Shown here: positions 26,662 to 35,091 of the stretch, one piece after another
How positions within the stretch are numbered: the stretch's first letter is position 1
How the letters are laid out: each line of letters starts with the position of its first letter
From: Nocardioides sp. R-C-SC26
GTDB taxonomy: Bacteria > Actinomycetota > Actinomycetes > Propionibacteriales > Nocardioidaceae
Direction: 5' to 3'
Length of the DNA stretch: 64,000 nucleotides
Assembly: GCF_021246465.1 (NCBI RefSeq)
Contig: NZ_JAHRHK010000002.1
Location: forward strand, 93,341 to 157,340
Position numbers and translations under genes: made by a program
The notes under the pieces: generated by a model
Seen by the model: only the letters and a program-made list of their open reading frames with translations
What the model was told of the DNA's origin: nothing
Databases searched by the model: none

Positions 26662-27028
26662 CGTGCTCTCCGGCGCCGACCGGGCGTCGCTGGACGAGAC
26701 GATCCGCAAGGCCGAGCAGCTCTCCCGCGCGGAGTTCTCGGTGTTCGTCGGCCACGCCGACGGCGAGGACGCGCGCGCATTCGCGACGAGCCTGCACAAC
26801 ACGCTGGTGGCGCCTTCGCGCAGCATCCTGATCATGGTCGACCCCGGGCGCCGCTCGCTCGAGGTCGTCACCGGCGGGTTCGTCCGCCGCACCCTCGACG
26901 ACGTCCAGGTCGAGCTCGCGATCGAGACGATGACGCGCTCCTTCGGCGAAGGCGACCTCACCGGCGGTCTGCGGCGAGGCATCCAGCACCTCGCCGAGCA
27001 CGCTCGCGCCACCGCCAAGACGGGCTGA
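26648..27028 (+). CDS. DUF5130-like (TPM-fold type) protein
   Basis: 126 residues from the GTG at 26648, which lies inside the end of the preceding gene in another frame. The sequence from ADRASLDETIRKAEQLSRAEFSVFVG through SILIMVDPGRRSLEVVTG and GEGDLTGGLRRGIQHL resembles the DUF5130 family of actinobacteria, related to TPM-fold domains. There is no signal peptide or membrane segment; it may work with the small membrane protein encoded just upstream (inference). Biochemical role unknown. Confidence 0.68.
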   Translation: MAAGDVLSGADRASLDETIRKAEQLSRAEFSVFVGHADGEDARAFATSLHNTLVAPSRSILIMVDPGRRSLEVVTGGFVRRTLDDVQVELAIETMTRSFGEGDLTGGLRRGIQHLAEHARATAKTG

Positions 27029-27049
27029 GCCTCGATCACCGGTTCGCTT

Positions 27050-27162
27050 CGGTGGTCGAGGAGGTCGCCCTGCGACCGTCTCGAGACCGGATGGGTCGAA
27101 CGCCGACGCCGGCTGGTGGGGTTTTCGAGGCCCTCGCTGGCGCTCGGGCTCCTCGACCACCG
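27050..27162. repeat. Inverted pair of dispersed repeat elements
   Basis: CGGTGGTCGAGGAG at 27050-27063 is the exact reverse complement of 27149-27162; the inner sequences also resemble dispersed elements (TCTCGAGACCGG, TTTTCGAGGCCCTCGCTGGC). It lies between the convergent DUF5130-like gene and pepN and may act as a bidirectional terminator. Confidence 0.65.
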
Positions 27163-27170
27163 GGGGGCGC

Positions 27171-29732
27171 TCAGCGCGGAGCACACTCCTGGGCGTGGAG
27201 CGCGCGGCCGATCTCGGCACGTCCTTCGCGCACGTAGCGGACGGCGCCCGGATTCGCCGACGCCGTCTCCAGCCACGCATCGATGCGCGCGGCCAGCTCG
27301 GGCGAGGTGAGCGCGCGTGGGAACAACCCCTGCAGTGCGACGGCGGCCTTGTGGGCGCCGAGGCTCTCCCACGCCGACCCGACGGCGTCCAGGTAGCGCT
27401 CCACGAACGGTTCGAGCACGGCACCCTGGTCGGCGACGTTGAAGGCGACGGCGATGCTGCGGGCGGTCTCGTTCGGGGTGTCGGGGGAGAGGGCCGCGGT
27501 CCAGGCTGCCTCCTTCGCCGCGACGTCAGGTCGCACGGCGCGCGCAGCGGCGGCCTTCTCCTTGCCGGAGATCGTCGAGTCCTCGGCGAGCATCGCCTCG
27601 ATGCGTGCCTCGTCGGCGCGCCCGGCTGCGGCGAGGCCGGTCAGCAGCGACCACCGCAGGTCGGTGTCGACGTCGAGCCCCTCGAAGGTGAGCGTTCCGT
27701 CGAGGATCGCCTCGAGGTCGTCGAGCCCGGCGTCGGAGCGGGTGGCGGCCGCTAGAGCGCGCACGAAGGTCAGCTGGTGGTCGCTGCCCGGCTCGGCGCT
27801 GTCGAGCAGTCGCCGTAGTCCGCGCTCCCAACGGTCCTTGATCTCGGCGCGGTGCTCGGGCGGCGTGTAGTAGTTCACCGCCAGGGCCGTGGAGTCGGGG
27901 ATGCGGGTGACGCCCCAGGCGTCGGTCTCCGAGCCGATGTTGCCCAGCACCAGGTCGACGAAGTCGGATGTCGCGAGCTCGCCGTCGCGGGTCATGTCCC
28001 AGGTGGCGCCCCAGATGATCGCGCGCGCCAGCGAGTCGGGCATCGCGGAGAGGCCGGCGATCGCGGTCTGCAGCGACCGGTCGTCGAGCCGGACCTTGGC
28101 GTAGGCGAGGTCCTGGTCGTTGAGCAGCAGCAGGTCGGGCTGACGCAGCCCGACCGCCTCGGCGACCTCGGTGCGCTCGCCGTCGACGTCCACCTCGAGA
28201 TACTCCCGGCGCACGAGCCGGCGCGCGCCCTGCTCCTCCACCCAGTCGTAGAGACCGATGCCGAGACGGTGGCGGCGCAGCGTCGGCCAGTCCGGGTGAG
28301 CGGTCTGGCGAACGGCGAGCGAGGCGTACGTGCCGTCGTCGGCGAGAGTGAATTCGGGGGAGAGCGTGTTGACCCCTGCGGTCTGCAACCATTCGGCGGC
28401 CCAGCCGCGCAGCTCGCGGCCCGAGGATCGTTCCAGGGCGGTCAGCAGGTCGTCGAACTCGGAGTTGCCGTAGGCGAAGTCGCGGAAGTAGGCGCGCAGG
28501 CCCTCGAGGAAGGGCTCGAGCCCGACCCAGGCCACCAGCTGCTTGAGCACCGAGGCGCCCTTGGCGTAGGTGATCATGTCGAAGTTCACCTCGACGGCCT
28601 CGAGGTCGTGGTTGTCCGCTGCGATCGGGTGGGTGCTCGGCAGCTGGTCTGCGCGGTAGCCGGTCTGCTTGCGGGCGTTGGCGAAGCCGGTCCAGGCGTC
28701 GGTGAAGTCCGTGGCCTCGGCCTCGCACCAGTAGCAGGCCCACTCGGCGAACGATTCGTTGAGCCAGAGGTCGTCCCACCAGCGCATCGTCACCAGGTCG
28801 CCGAACCACATGTGCGCCATCTCGTGGGTGATCACCGAGCAGCGGAACTCGTAGAAGGAGCGCGGCTGACGCGAGCGGGGGAGGTACTCGTCGCGCAGCG
28901 TCACGCAGCCCGCGTTCTCCATGGCGCCCATGTTGTACTCGGGCACGTACAGCTGGTCGTACTTCTCGAACGGGTACGCCATCTGGAACTGGGTCTCGAA
29001 GAACGCGAAGGCCTGACGGGTGATGCGCACCAGCTCCTCACGGTCCAGGTGCTCGACGAGCGACTGGCGGCAGTAGTGGCCGAGCGGAATGGTGCCGTAA
29101 GGACCTTCGTAGGTGTCGAAGACGCCGTGGTACTCGCCGGCCACGATCGCGGTGATGTAGGTCGACATCGGCTTCGTCGCGGGGAAGTGCCACACCGCGA
29201 CGCCGTCGCGCTCGGACGCCGTGGGCTCGGGCGTCGGTGCGTTCGAGACCACGACCCAGTGGTCGGGCGCGGTGACGTGGAAGGTGAAGGTGCCCTTGAG
29301 GTCGGGCTGCTCGAAGGTGGCGAACACCCGGCGGGCGTCGGGCACCTCGAACTGGGAGTAGAGGTAGACGCGATCGTCGACGGGGTCGACGAAGCGGTGC
29401 AGGCCCTCCCCGGAGTTGGAGTAGCGGCAATCCGCGCGGACGACCAGGACGTTGTCGGCTTGGAGGTCGGGCAGCGGGATGCGGGAGTCGGCGTAGGTCG
29501 CCGGGTCGAGCGTGACGCCGTTGAGCGTGATCTCGTGGACGGTCTCGGCGACCAGGTCGGCGAAGGTCGACGCGCCGGGTTCTCCGCAGGTGAAGCGGAG
29601 TTCGGTGGTCGAGGCGAACGTGCGATCACCGGTGGTGAGGTCGAGCGACACGTCGTAGGTGGACACATCGAGCAGGGCGGCGCGGGTGGCCGCTTCGTCG
29701 CGGGTCAGGTTGGTTCCGGGCATGGTCGGCAT
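27171..29732 (-). CDS. pepN: Aminopeptidase N (M1 family zinc metalloprotease)
   Basis: 853 residues, normal for the actinobacterial PepN type. The exopeptidase motif MGAMENAG and zinc site HEMAHMWFGD with the distal Glu in LWLNESFAEW are all intact. An N-terminal beta domain precedes the catalytic domain, and the ~350-residue C-terminal part is the helical ERAP1-type domain. It trims N-terminal residues from peptides in the cytoplasm. The start is the ATG at 29732, with an alternative ATG 9 bp downstream. It is convergent with the DUF5130-like gene, separated by the inverted repeat. Confidence 0.95.
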   Translation of the reverse strand: MPTMPGTNLTRDEAATRAALLDVSTYDVSLDLTTGDRTFASTTELRFTCGEPGASTFADLVAETVHEITLNGVTLDPATYADSRIPLPDLQADNVLVVRADCRYSNSGEGLHRFVDPVDDRVYLYSQFEVPDARRVFATFEQPDLKGTFTFHVTAPDHWVVVSNAPTPEPTASERDGVAVWHFPATKPMSTYITAIVAGEYHGVFDTYEGPYGTIPLGHYCRQSLVEHLDREELVRITRQAFAFFETQFQMAYPFEKYDQLYVPEYNMGAMENAGCVTLRDEYLPRSRQPRSFYEFRCSVITHEMAHMWFGDLVTMRWWDDLWLNESFAEWACYWCEAEATDFTDAWTGFANARKQTGYRADQLPSTHPIAADNHDLEAVEVNFDMITYAKGASVLKQLVAWVGLEPFLEGLRAYFRDFAYGNSEFDDLLTALERSSGRELRGWAAEWLQTAGVNTLSPEFTLADDGTYASLAVRQTAHPDWPTLRRHRLGIGLYDWVEEQGARRLVRREYLEVDVDGERTEVAEAVGLRQPDLLLLNDQDLAYAKVRLDDRSLQTAIAGLSAMPDSLARAIIWGATWDMTRDGELATSDFVDLVLGNIGSETDAWGVTRIPDSTALAVNYYTPPEHRAEIKDRWERGLRRLLDSAEPGSDHQLTFVRALAAATRSDAGLDDLEAILDGTLTFEGLDVDTDLRWSLLTGLAAAGRADEARIEAMLAEDSTISGKEKAAAARAVRPDVAAKEAAWTAALSPDTPNETARSIAVAFNVADQGAVLEPFVERYLDAVGSAWESLGAHKAAVALQGLFPRALTSPELAARIDAWLETASANPGAVRYVREGRAEIGRALHAQECAPR

Positions 29733-29829
29733 CCTGTCATTCCCGCAGGTCAGCCGGGAGAGAGGGCCTCGGGGGCGACGCCGGCTGCGCGACCTTCGGG
29801 TACGGGAGTTCTTCCGTCGATCGTCGCTG

Positions 29830-29917
29830 TCGAGCGAAACGACACGCGTGTAATTACGCGAATGCGAGAAAATGTTACTGATGTGAGTTATGGGGAAATT
29901 GTTGCGAAACGCACCCG
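29830..29917 (+). promoter_or_regulatory. AT-rich control region before the first CHAP gene
   Basis: This stretch is clearly poorer in G+C than its surroundings. It contains a near-palindrome CGTGTAATTACGCG (29847-29860) and TGTTAC/GTTAT segments spaced ~10 bp apart. It is probably the promoter/operator of the secreted CHAP protein; no specific regulator can be assigned. Confidence 0.4.
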
Positions 29918-31561
29918 ATGTGCTTGACAGTGTTCCCCGTGCCTGGCCTGAACCGGTTCCGACGACTGCTGCCCGTGCTGCTCATCGCAGCGCTGGTGCC
30001 CCTCGCCGTCCCCTCGTTCGTGCCGGACAGCGCGCCGTCCGCCCAGGCCTCCTCGACCTACCTGTGCACCGGGTACGAGGGATGCGCCAAGGCCGGCTAT
30101 CCGAGTTCGGGCTACGCCGCCCGGAGCGGCCAGATGTACTGGCGGATGTACTCCGGCCACAACTGCACGAACTACGCCGCCTACCGCATGATCCAGGCCG
30201 GCATGTCGGCCGAGCGGCCGTGGAGCGGCTCGGGCATGGCCTACAACTGGGGATACGCGATGTCGCGGATCACCGACAAGGTTCCCGCCGTCGGCGCGAT
30301 CGCCTGGTGGGACCGCGGTGTGTCCGGTGCCGGGTCGAGCGGACACGTCGCCTACGTCGAGCGTGTCGTCTCTCCGACCGAGATCGTGATCTCCGAGGAC
30401 AGCTGGAGCGGCGACTTCCACTGGCGCACGATCGTCAACGACGGACGCGGATGGCCCACCGGATTCATCCACTTCGTCGACCAGGCGGTCACCAACACGT
30501 CCCCGCCTGCGGTGAGCGGCACACCGCAGGTGGGGTCCACCCTCACGGCGACCTCGGGGGCCTGGAAGCCCTCCGGCGCCTACGCCTACTCGTGGTTGGC
30601 CGACGGCGTCGCCGTTCCGGGTGCCACCGCGGCGACCTTCACGCCCGGGCCCTCGCACGTCGGCAAGGCGATCAGCGTGCGGGTGACCGCTCGCAAGACC
30701 GGGTACGCCAACGGCACCGCGCTGACGGCGTCGACCGTCGCGGTCGCACCGGGGCTCATCGATGTCGGCGGTGCGCCGACCCTGGAGGGCGAGGGCATGG
30801 TCGGCCAGGTCCTGCGTGTCGATCCCGCGTCGTTCTCCCCCCAGCCGACCACGACCGGCATCCGGTGGCTGGCCGACGGCCGGGTCATCCAAGGTGCCAA
30901 CGGCGCCTCGCTCGAACTGACTCCTGCGCTGGTCGGTCGCACGATCCGGGTCACTCAGGTGGCGCGTCGCAACGGCTACGAGCGAGCCACGGTCGACTCG
31001 CCGATGAGTGTCGGTCCGGTGCTGGCGGGCGTGATCGAGGTGGCGACTCCGATCGCGATCGAGGGACGCAACCGTTTCGGATCGACGTTGTCCGCCGTGC
31101 GGGGAGCGTTCGCGCCCGCGGATGCCCAGGCGACGTTCGAGTGGCTGCGCGACGGTGTCGTGATCGAGGGTGCCGGTGCCGCGAGGTACCAGCCCACGCC
31201 CGCCGACGTCGGACATCGGCTGGGGCTGCGGATCACGGCCACCAAGCAGCACTACCGCTCGCTCGAGCGCACCTTCGACTTCGGGCGCACCACCACCGGC
31301 TCGCTGATCCGGATCGCGAAGCTGACGCCGATCCGGGGTGGCGTCAAGGCCGTGGTGCGCGTGGTCGCCGCGGGTGTCCAGCCCAAGGGCCTGGTCGTGA
31401 TGACCGTGGGCAAGCACGTGGTTCGCGGTCGCCTGGAGAACGGTCTGGTGCGACTGCGGCTGGACGGGCTGAGCACGGGCCAGCGCCGCGTGCAGTTCGA
31501 GTACCGCGGCACCGATGCCGTCGAGGCGTCGCGCACGGCGAAGGTCGCCACCGTCAAGTAG
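29918..31561 (+). CDS. Secreted CHAP-domain protein with repeated Ig-like domains (copy 1)
   Basis: 547 residues; signal peptide FRRLLPVLLIAALVPLAVPS with a cleavage-like AQASS. The CHAP (cysteine, histidine-dependent amidohydrolase/peptidase) domain spans about 45-190: catalytic Cys83 in GHNCTNYAAY, His in SGHVAYVE and the acidic residue in VISEDSW. It is followed by tandem ~85-residue beta domains starting SGTPQVGSTLTATSGAW, each with a WLADGV/WLRDGV core and an xxxVGxxIxVRVTA strand, common in secreted actinobacterial proteins. CHAP domains cut peptidoglycan cross-bridges. The start could also be the GTG at 29930. It is paralogous to 32255-33613. Confidence 0.85.
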   Translation: MCLTVFPVPGLNRFRRLLPVLLIAALVPLAVPSFVPDSAPSAQASSTYLCTGYEGCAKAGYPSSGYAARSGQMYWRMYSGHNCTNYAAYRMIQAGMSAERPWSGSGMAYNWGYAMSRITDKVPAVGAIAWWDRGVSGAGSSGHVAYVERVVSPTEIVISEDSWSGDFHWRTIVNDGRGWPTGFIHFVDQAVTNTSPPAVSGTPQVGSTLTATSGAWKPSGAYAYSWLADGVAVPGATAATFTPGPSHVGKAISVRVTARKTGYANGTALTASTVAVAPGLIDVGGAPTLEGEGMVGQVLRVDPASFSPQPTTTGIRWLADGRVIQGANGASLELTPALVGRTIRVTQVARRNGYERATVDSPMSVGPVLAGVIEVATPIAIEGRNRFGSTLSAVRGAFAPADAQATFEWLRDGVVIEGAGAARYQPTPADVGHRLGLRITATKQHYRSLERTFDFGRTTTGSLIRIAKLTPIRGGVKAVVRVVAAGVQPKGLVVMTVGKHVVRGRLENGLVRLRLDGLSTGQRRVQFEYRGTDAVEASRTAKVATVK

Positions 31562-31587
31562 TAGGTCGCGGTGGTTGAATCGATGCC

Positions 31588-32223
31588 ATGACGCAGACAC
31601 CAGGTTCTGGGACCGCCGACTTCTGGTTCGACCCGCTCTGCCCGTTCGCGTGGATCACCTCCCGCTGGATTCTCGAGGTCGAGCAGGTGCGCGACATCGA
31701 GGTGACCTGGCACGTGATGAGCCTGGGGTACCTGAACAAGGACCGCGACCTCCCCGACGAGTACCGGAAGATCCTCGCTCCCGCCTGGGGACCCGTGCGC
31801 GTGTGCATCGCTGCCGAGCAGCGGCACGGTCGCGAGGTCCTGCTGCCGCTCTACACGGCGCTGGGGGAGCGCATCCACCCCGGTGGTCGCAAGCTCCACG
31901 AGGAGGGCGACGGCGGGCGGGCGCTGATCGCGGAGGCTCTGGCCGAGGCAGGTCTCGAGGCGGACCTCGTGGATGCCATGGACGACTCCTCCCTGGACGA
32001 CGCGGTCGCCGCGAGCCACCACGAAGGCATGGATCAGGTCGGCGACGACGTCGGCACGCCGACGATCTCCTTCGACGGGTCGGCGTTCTTCGGGCCCGTG
32101 CTCTCCAAGATCCCGCGGGGCGAGGAAGCGGGGACGTTGTGGGACGGCTGCGTCGCCGTGTCGAAGTTCCCCTACTTCTACGAGCTCAAGCGCACCCGGA
32201 GCGGGGATCTCGACTTCTCCTGA
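31588..32223 (+). CDS. DsbA-fold protein of the mycothiol-dependent nitroreductase (Rv2466c-like) type
   Basis: 211 residues, no signal peptide, so cytoplasmic. The thioredoxin-like fold starts [18 protein letters not shown], with Cys18 as the only cysteine of the active-site CxxC position; the second Cys is Ala21 (CPFA). Further blocks are [13 protein letters not shown] and [10 protein letters not shown] (the cis-Pro loop). Relatives use mycothiol as electron donor, so the single-Cys site suits a mixed-disulphide mechanism (inference). It is sandwiched between two paralogous secreted CHAP genes, 26 bp after the first. Confidence 0.82.
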   Translation: MTQTPGSGTADFWFDPLCPFAWITSRWILEVEQVRDIEVTWHVMSLGYLNKDRDLPDEYRKILAPAWGPVRVCIAAEQRHGREVLLPLYTALGERIHPGGRKLHEEGDGGRALIAEALAEAGLEADLVDAMDDSSLDDAVAASHHEGMDQVGDDVGTPTISFDGSAFFGPVLSKIPRGEEAGTLWDGCVAVSKFPYFYELKRTRSGDLDFS

Positions 32224-32242
32224 CGCTCGCCGCGACGTCGGC

Positions 32243-32248
32243 GATAAT
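32243..32248 (+). promoter_or_regulatory. -10 hexamer for a leaderless second CHAP gene
   Basis: GATAAT ends 6 nt before the GTG at 32255, with no Shine-Dalgarno, supporting that start and an independent transcript. Confidence 0.5.
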
Positions 32249-32254
32249 CACCGG

Positions 32255-33613
32255 GTGTACCGGGTCGCGTCTTCTCGAGCTCGGGCGACCGGTCTGGCGA
32301 CGGTGATCTCACTGGTCCTGGCGGCCGCCCTGCTGCTCGTCCCGACGTCGTCTGCGAGTGGCGCGACGACGCACTGCGTGGGCTACTCCGGCTGCCGTGC
32401 TCAGGGGCTCAGCGACTCCGGCTACGGGGCGGTCAACAACCGCTACTACTGGAACATGGCGCTCGGCCACAACTGCACGGCCTATGCGGCGTACCGGATG
32501 ATCCAGGCGGGTCGCCCGAACTCCAGGCCATGGAGCGGAAGCGGCGACGCGAACCGCTGGGGCCATGAGATGGCCGGCATCACCGACGGCACGCCGATGG
32601 TGGGCGCCGTCGCCTGGTGGGACGCCTTCCGCGGTGGCTGGGGCGAGAACGGCCATGTCGCCTACGTCGAGCGCGTCACCGCCAACACGATCACGATCTC
32701 CGAGGACATCTACAACGGGGACTTCCGCTGGCGGACGCTGACGCGAGGCGAGGCCGCCTGGCCGACCGGGTTCATCCACTTCGCCGACGAGCGGGTGCGC
32801 GCCGTCCGTTCGCCGAGCGTCAGCGGAACGCCGCGGGTGGGGGAGGTGCTCAACGCCTCCGGGGGCACCTGGAGCCCGGGAGACGTCGCGCTCTCCTATC
32901 AGTGGCTCCTCGACGGTCGCCCGATCAAGGGAGCGACCGGCTCGCGCCTGGAACTCACGCCGTCGATGCTGCGCAAGCGGGTCGACGTCCGAGTCGACGC
33001 CTCGAGAATCGGGTACCAGGCCGCGACAGCGACGATGCGTGCTGCGCGCCGGGTGGATCTCGGCGTGATCGACCGCCGTCGCGCACCCCGGATCATCGGC
33101 AGCGCGCGGGTGGGCGAGATCGTCGTCGCGGACCCCGGCGTGTGGGAGCCGCGAGTCCGCGCCCGCTACCAGTGGTTCGCCGGGGATCGTCGGATCCGCG
33201 ACGCCTCGGGACCCCGGCTACGGATCGGACCTGAGCTCGCCGGACGTCGCATCCACGTGCGGCTGACCCTGCGCGCTCCCGGCTATCGTCCCGCGAAGGC
33301 GCGGGTCGCCGTGCCGCGCCCGGTCGGCCGCGGAGCGTTGGAACGACGGGTGTCCCCGCGCATCCTCGGGACACCGCAGGTCGGGCAGACCCTGACGGCG
33401 CAGCCCGGAGGCTGGTCGGTGGAGCCCGCCAAGCGTGCCTACGTCTGGTTCGTCGACGACCAGGTCGTGGAGGGCCAGTACGGTCCGCAGCTCCTCGTGG
33501 ACGCCGCCATGGTCGGTCGCGCCATCGTCGTGGTCGAGGGAGTCGCCCGGCCGGGCTACGCCCCCGGCGTGAGCGCCTCCAGGCCCGTCGGTCCGGTCGT
33601 CGAGGCGAGTTGA
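32255..33613 (+). CDS. Secreted CHAP-domain protein with repeated Ig-like domains (copy 2)
   Basis: 452 residues from the GTG at 32255. Signal peptide TGLATVISLVLAAALLLVPTSSASGA; CHAP domain with Cys in GHNCTAYAAY, His in NGHVAYVE and acidic ISEDIY. It then has repeated beta domains (SGTPRVGEVLNASGGTW, LGTPQVGQTLTAQPGGW) with WLLDGR/WFVDDQ cores. It is close to the protein at 29918-31561 in layout and motif sequence but one repeat shorter, so the pair arose by duplication with the DsbA-like gene in between. Probably a peptidoglycan amidase or endopeptidase. The stop shares one base with the MOSC start. Confidence 0.85.
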   Translation: MYRVASSRARATGLATVISLVLAAALLLVPTSSASGATTHCVGYSGCRAQGLSDSGYGAVNNRYYWNMALGHNCTAYAAYRMIQAGRPNSRPWSGSGDANRWGHEMAGITDGTPMVGAVAWWDAFRGGWGENGHVAYVERVTANTITISEDIYNGDFRWRTLTRGEAAWPTGFIHFADERVRAVRSPSVSGTPRVGEVLNASGGTWSPGDVALSYQWLLDGRPIKGATGSRLELTPSMLRKRVDVRVDASRIGYQAATATMRAARRVDLGVIDRRRAPRIIGSARVGEIVVADPGVWEPRVRARYQWFAGDRRIRDASGPRLRIGPELAGRRIHVRLTLRAPGYRPAKARVAVPRPVGRGALERRVSPRILGTPQVGQTLTAQPGGWSVEPAKRAYVWFVDDQVVEGQYGPQLLVDAAMVGRAIVVVEGVARPGYAPGVSASRPVGPVVEAS

Positions 33614-34473
33614 TGGGGCGGCTCGTCGAGCTTCACCGCTACCCGCTCAAGTCCGGGCGGGGCGAGTCCCTGGACGCCGTCGACGTCGAGCCCTGGGGCC
33701 TGGCCGGCGATCGCCGGTGGATGGTCGTCGATCCCGAGAACCCCGGACAGCTGGCGATCACCGCGCGGGAGGTGAACAGCCTGCTGCTCGTGGGCGCGCA
33801 GGCACGCGAGGACGGCGGTCTGCGTCTCACCGCTCCCGGCGTCACCGGACTCGACGTCGCGCCGCCGGACGCGCACCGCCAGGAGCCCGTGGGCCTGTGG
33901 CGTTCCCGTCTCACCGCAGCCCCGGCCCCCGACGCGGACGGCTGGCTCACCGCCGTCCTCGGGCGCCCGGCACGACTCGTCTGGCTCGACGACCCGCGCC
34001 GTCGGCCGACCAACCCGACGTACTCCCGAGTCGGCGACCGGGTCTCCTTCGCCGACGGCTATCCGCTGCTCCTCGCCACGGAGGAGTCGCTGGCTGCGCT
34101 CAACGACGTCGTGCTGGGGGCGTCGGCGCACCCACGCGAGCCGCTGCCGATGACCCGCTTCCGCCCCAACGTCGTCGTCACCGGCGCGACGGCCTGGGCC
34201 GAGGACGACTGGCGACGGCTGCGTATCGGCGACGTCGTCTTCAGGGCCGTCAAGGGCTGCGCACGCTGTGTGATGACCACCGTCGATCCCGAGACCGCGG
34301 TGCGTGAGAGGGAGCCGATCGCCTCGCTCGCACGGATGCGACGCTGGGACGGCGCGACCTGGTTCGGCGTCAACCTGATCCCCGACGACCCGCAGCGCGT
34401 GCACCGGCTTCGGCTCGGCGACGACGTCGAGATCCTCGAGGCGGTCGAGCCCGGCGGCGGCCCGCTGCGCTGA
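33613..34473 (+). CDS. MOSC-domain protein
   Basis: 286 residues from the ATG at 33613 (TGATG overlap with the CHAP stop). The N-terminal MOSC_N beta-barrel region (LVELHRYPLKSGRGESLD, GLAGDRRWMVVD) is followed by the MOSC domain with RFRPNVVVTG and the conserved Cys in GCARCVMTTVDPETA. MOSC proteins carry sulphur or bind molybdenum cofactor, as in YcbX and mARC-type N-hydroxylamine reductases. No partner flavodoxin domain is fused. One-base overlap with the CHAP gene implies co-translation, but a functional link is unclear. Confidence 0.88.
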   Translation: MGRLVELHRYPLKSGRGESLDAVDVEPWGLAGDRRWMVVDPENPGQLAITAREVNSLLLVGAQAREDGGLRLTAPGVTGLDVAPPDAHRQEPVGLWRSRLTAAPAPDADGWLTAVLGRPARLVWLDDPRRRPTNPTYSRVGDRVSFADGYPLLLATEESLAALNDVVLGASAHPREPLPMTRFRPNVVVTGATAWAEDDWRRLRIGDVVFRAVKGCARCVMTTVDPETAVREREPIASLARMRRWDGATWFGVNLIPDDPQRVHRLRLGDDVEILEAVEPGGGPLR

Positions 34474-34490
34474 CCTGTCGCCGCATCGCC

Positions 34491-34618
34491 CGGTCTCGAC
34501 ATGCTCGACCAACCGCTCGGTCATCGACCCGTCGCACCGGTCATCGAGCTTGTCGAGATGGCGGGTCGGGCTCGGCAGGCTCGACCACCGGGGTTCGGTC
34601 ATCGAGCTTGTCGAGATG
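34491..34618. repeat. Cluster of dispersed TCGA-AGCTTG-TCGA repeat elements (downstream of GIY-YIG gene)
   Basis: Four elements of alternating orientation occur here: GGTCTCGACATGCTCGACC, GGTCATCGAGCTTGTCGAGATG (twice, 34539-34560 and 34597-34618) and CTCGGCAGGCTCGACCACCGG. Each is partly palindromic. The last copy runs into the 3' end of the GIY-YIG gene. Confidence 0.75.
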
Positions 34619-34883
34619 GCGCCAGGTCAGGGAGGTCGCCATAACGCCCTTCGATCAGTGCGATCCGTTTGGCGCGGCCCCAGCCTTGGATCTGCTTCTC
34701 GCGAGCGAAGGCGTCGGCGATCCGCATGTACTCCTCGTGCCAGACCAGACGCACCGGCAGTCGACAGCGCGTGTAGGCGGAGCCGGCTCCGGCTGCGTGT
34801 TCCTCCAGGCGTCGGCCGAGGTTGTAGGTACTGCCGACGTAGAACGAGCCGTCACGGCACTGCAGCATGTAGGTGAAAGGCAT
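34599..34883 (-). CDS. GIY-YIG nuclease-domain protein
   Basis: 94 residues from the ATG at 34883. The GIY-YIG core is intact: YMLQ (GIY position), FYVGSTYNLGRRLEEHAAG (YIG, catalytic Arg), then HEEY and a Lys/Gln-rich AFAREKQIQGWGRAKR helix; this is the short UPF0213/YhbQ-like stand-alone form. The last residues (LAPSRQAR) and stop codon are encoded inside a dispersed repeat element, and a second repeat cluster lies upstream at 34976-35053. Function unknown; these domains cut DNA in other settings. Confidence 0.85.
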   Translation of the reverse strand: MPFTYMLQCRDGSFYVGSTYNLGRRLEEHAAGAGSAYTRCRLPVRLVWHEEYMRIADAFAREKQIQGWGRAKRIALIEGRYGDLPDLAPSRQAR

Positions 34884-34975
34884 CCTGCACGGTCGCCGAC
34901 CAAGAGGCGCGGTCGACGGGCAGCGACGGTGGGGATGTGGAATCGAGGTCGAGGCGGTCGCCTGTGCGTGCTGAC

Positions 34976-35053
34976 GGGTCTCGACAGGCTCGACCACCGG
35001 CGTTCGGTCATCGAGCTTGCCGAGATGCGGGTCTCGACAAGCTCGACCACCGG
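34976..35053. repeat. Cluster of dispersed TCGA-AGCTTG-TCGA repeat elements (upstream of GIY-YIG gene)
   Basis: GGGTCTCGACAGGCTCGACCACCGG, GGTCATCGAGCTTGCCGAGATG and GGGTCTCGACAAGCTCGACCACCGG follow one another with alternating orientation, ending about 25 bp before the metG promoter. Confidence 0.78.
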
Positions 35054-35078
35054 GGCGGACCGCGGTCGCGGGCGTCAA

Positions 35079-35084
35079 TAGGAT
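35079..35084 (+). promoter_or_regulatory. -10 hexamer for a leaderless metG transcript
   Basis: TAGGAT ends 7 nt before the metG ATG; no Shine-Dalgarno between. Confidence 0.5.
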
Positions 35085-35091
35085 CGTCCCT

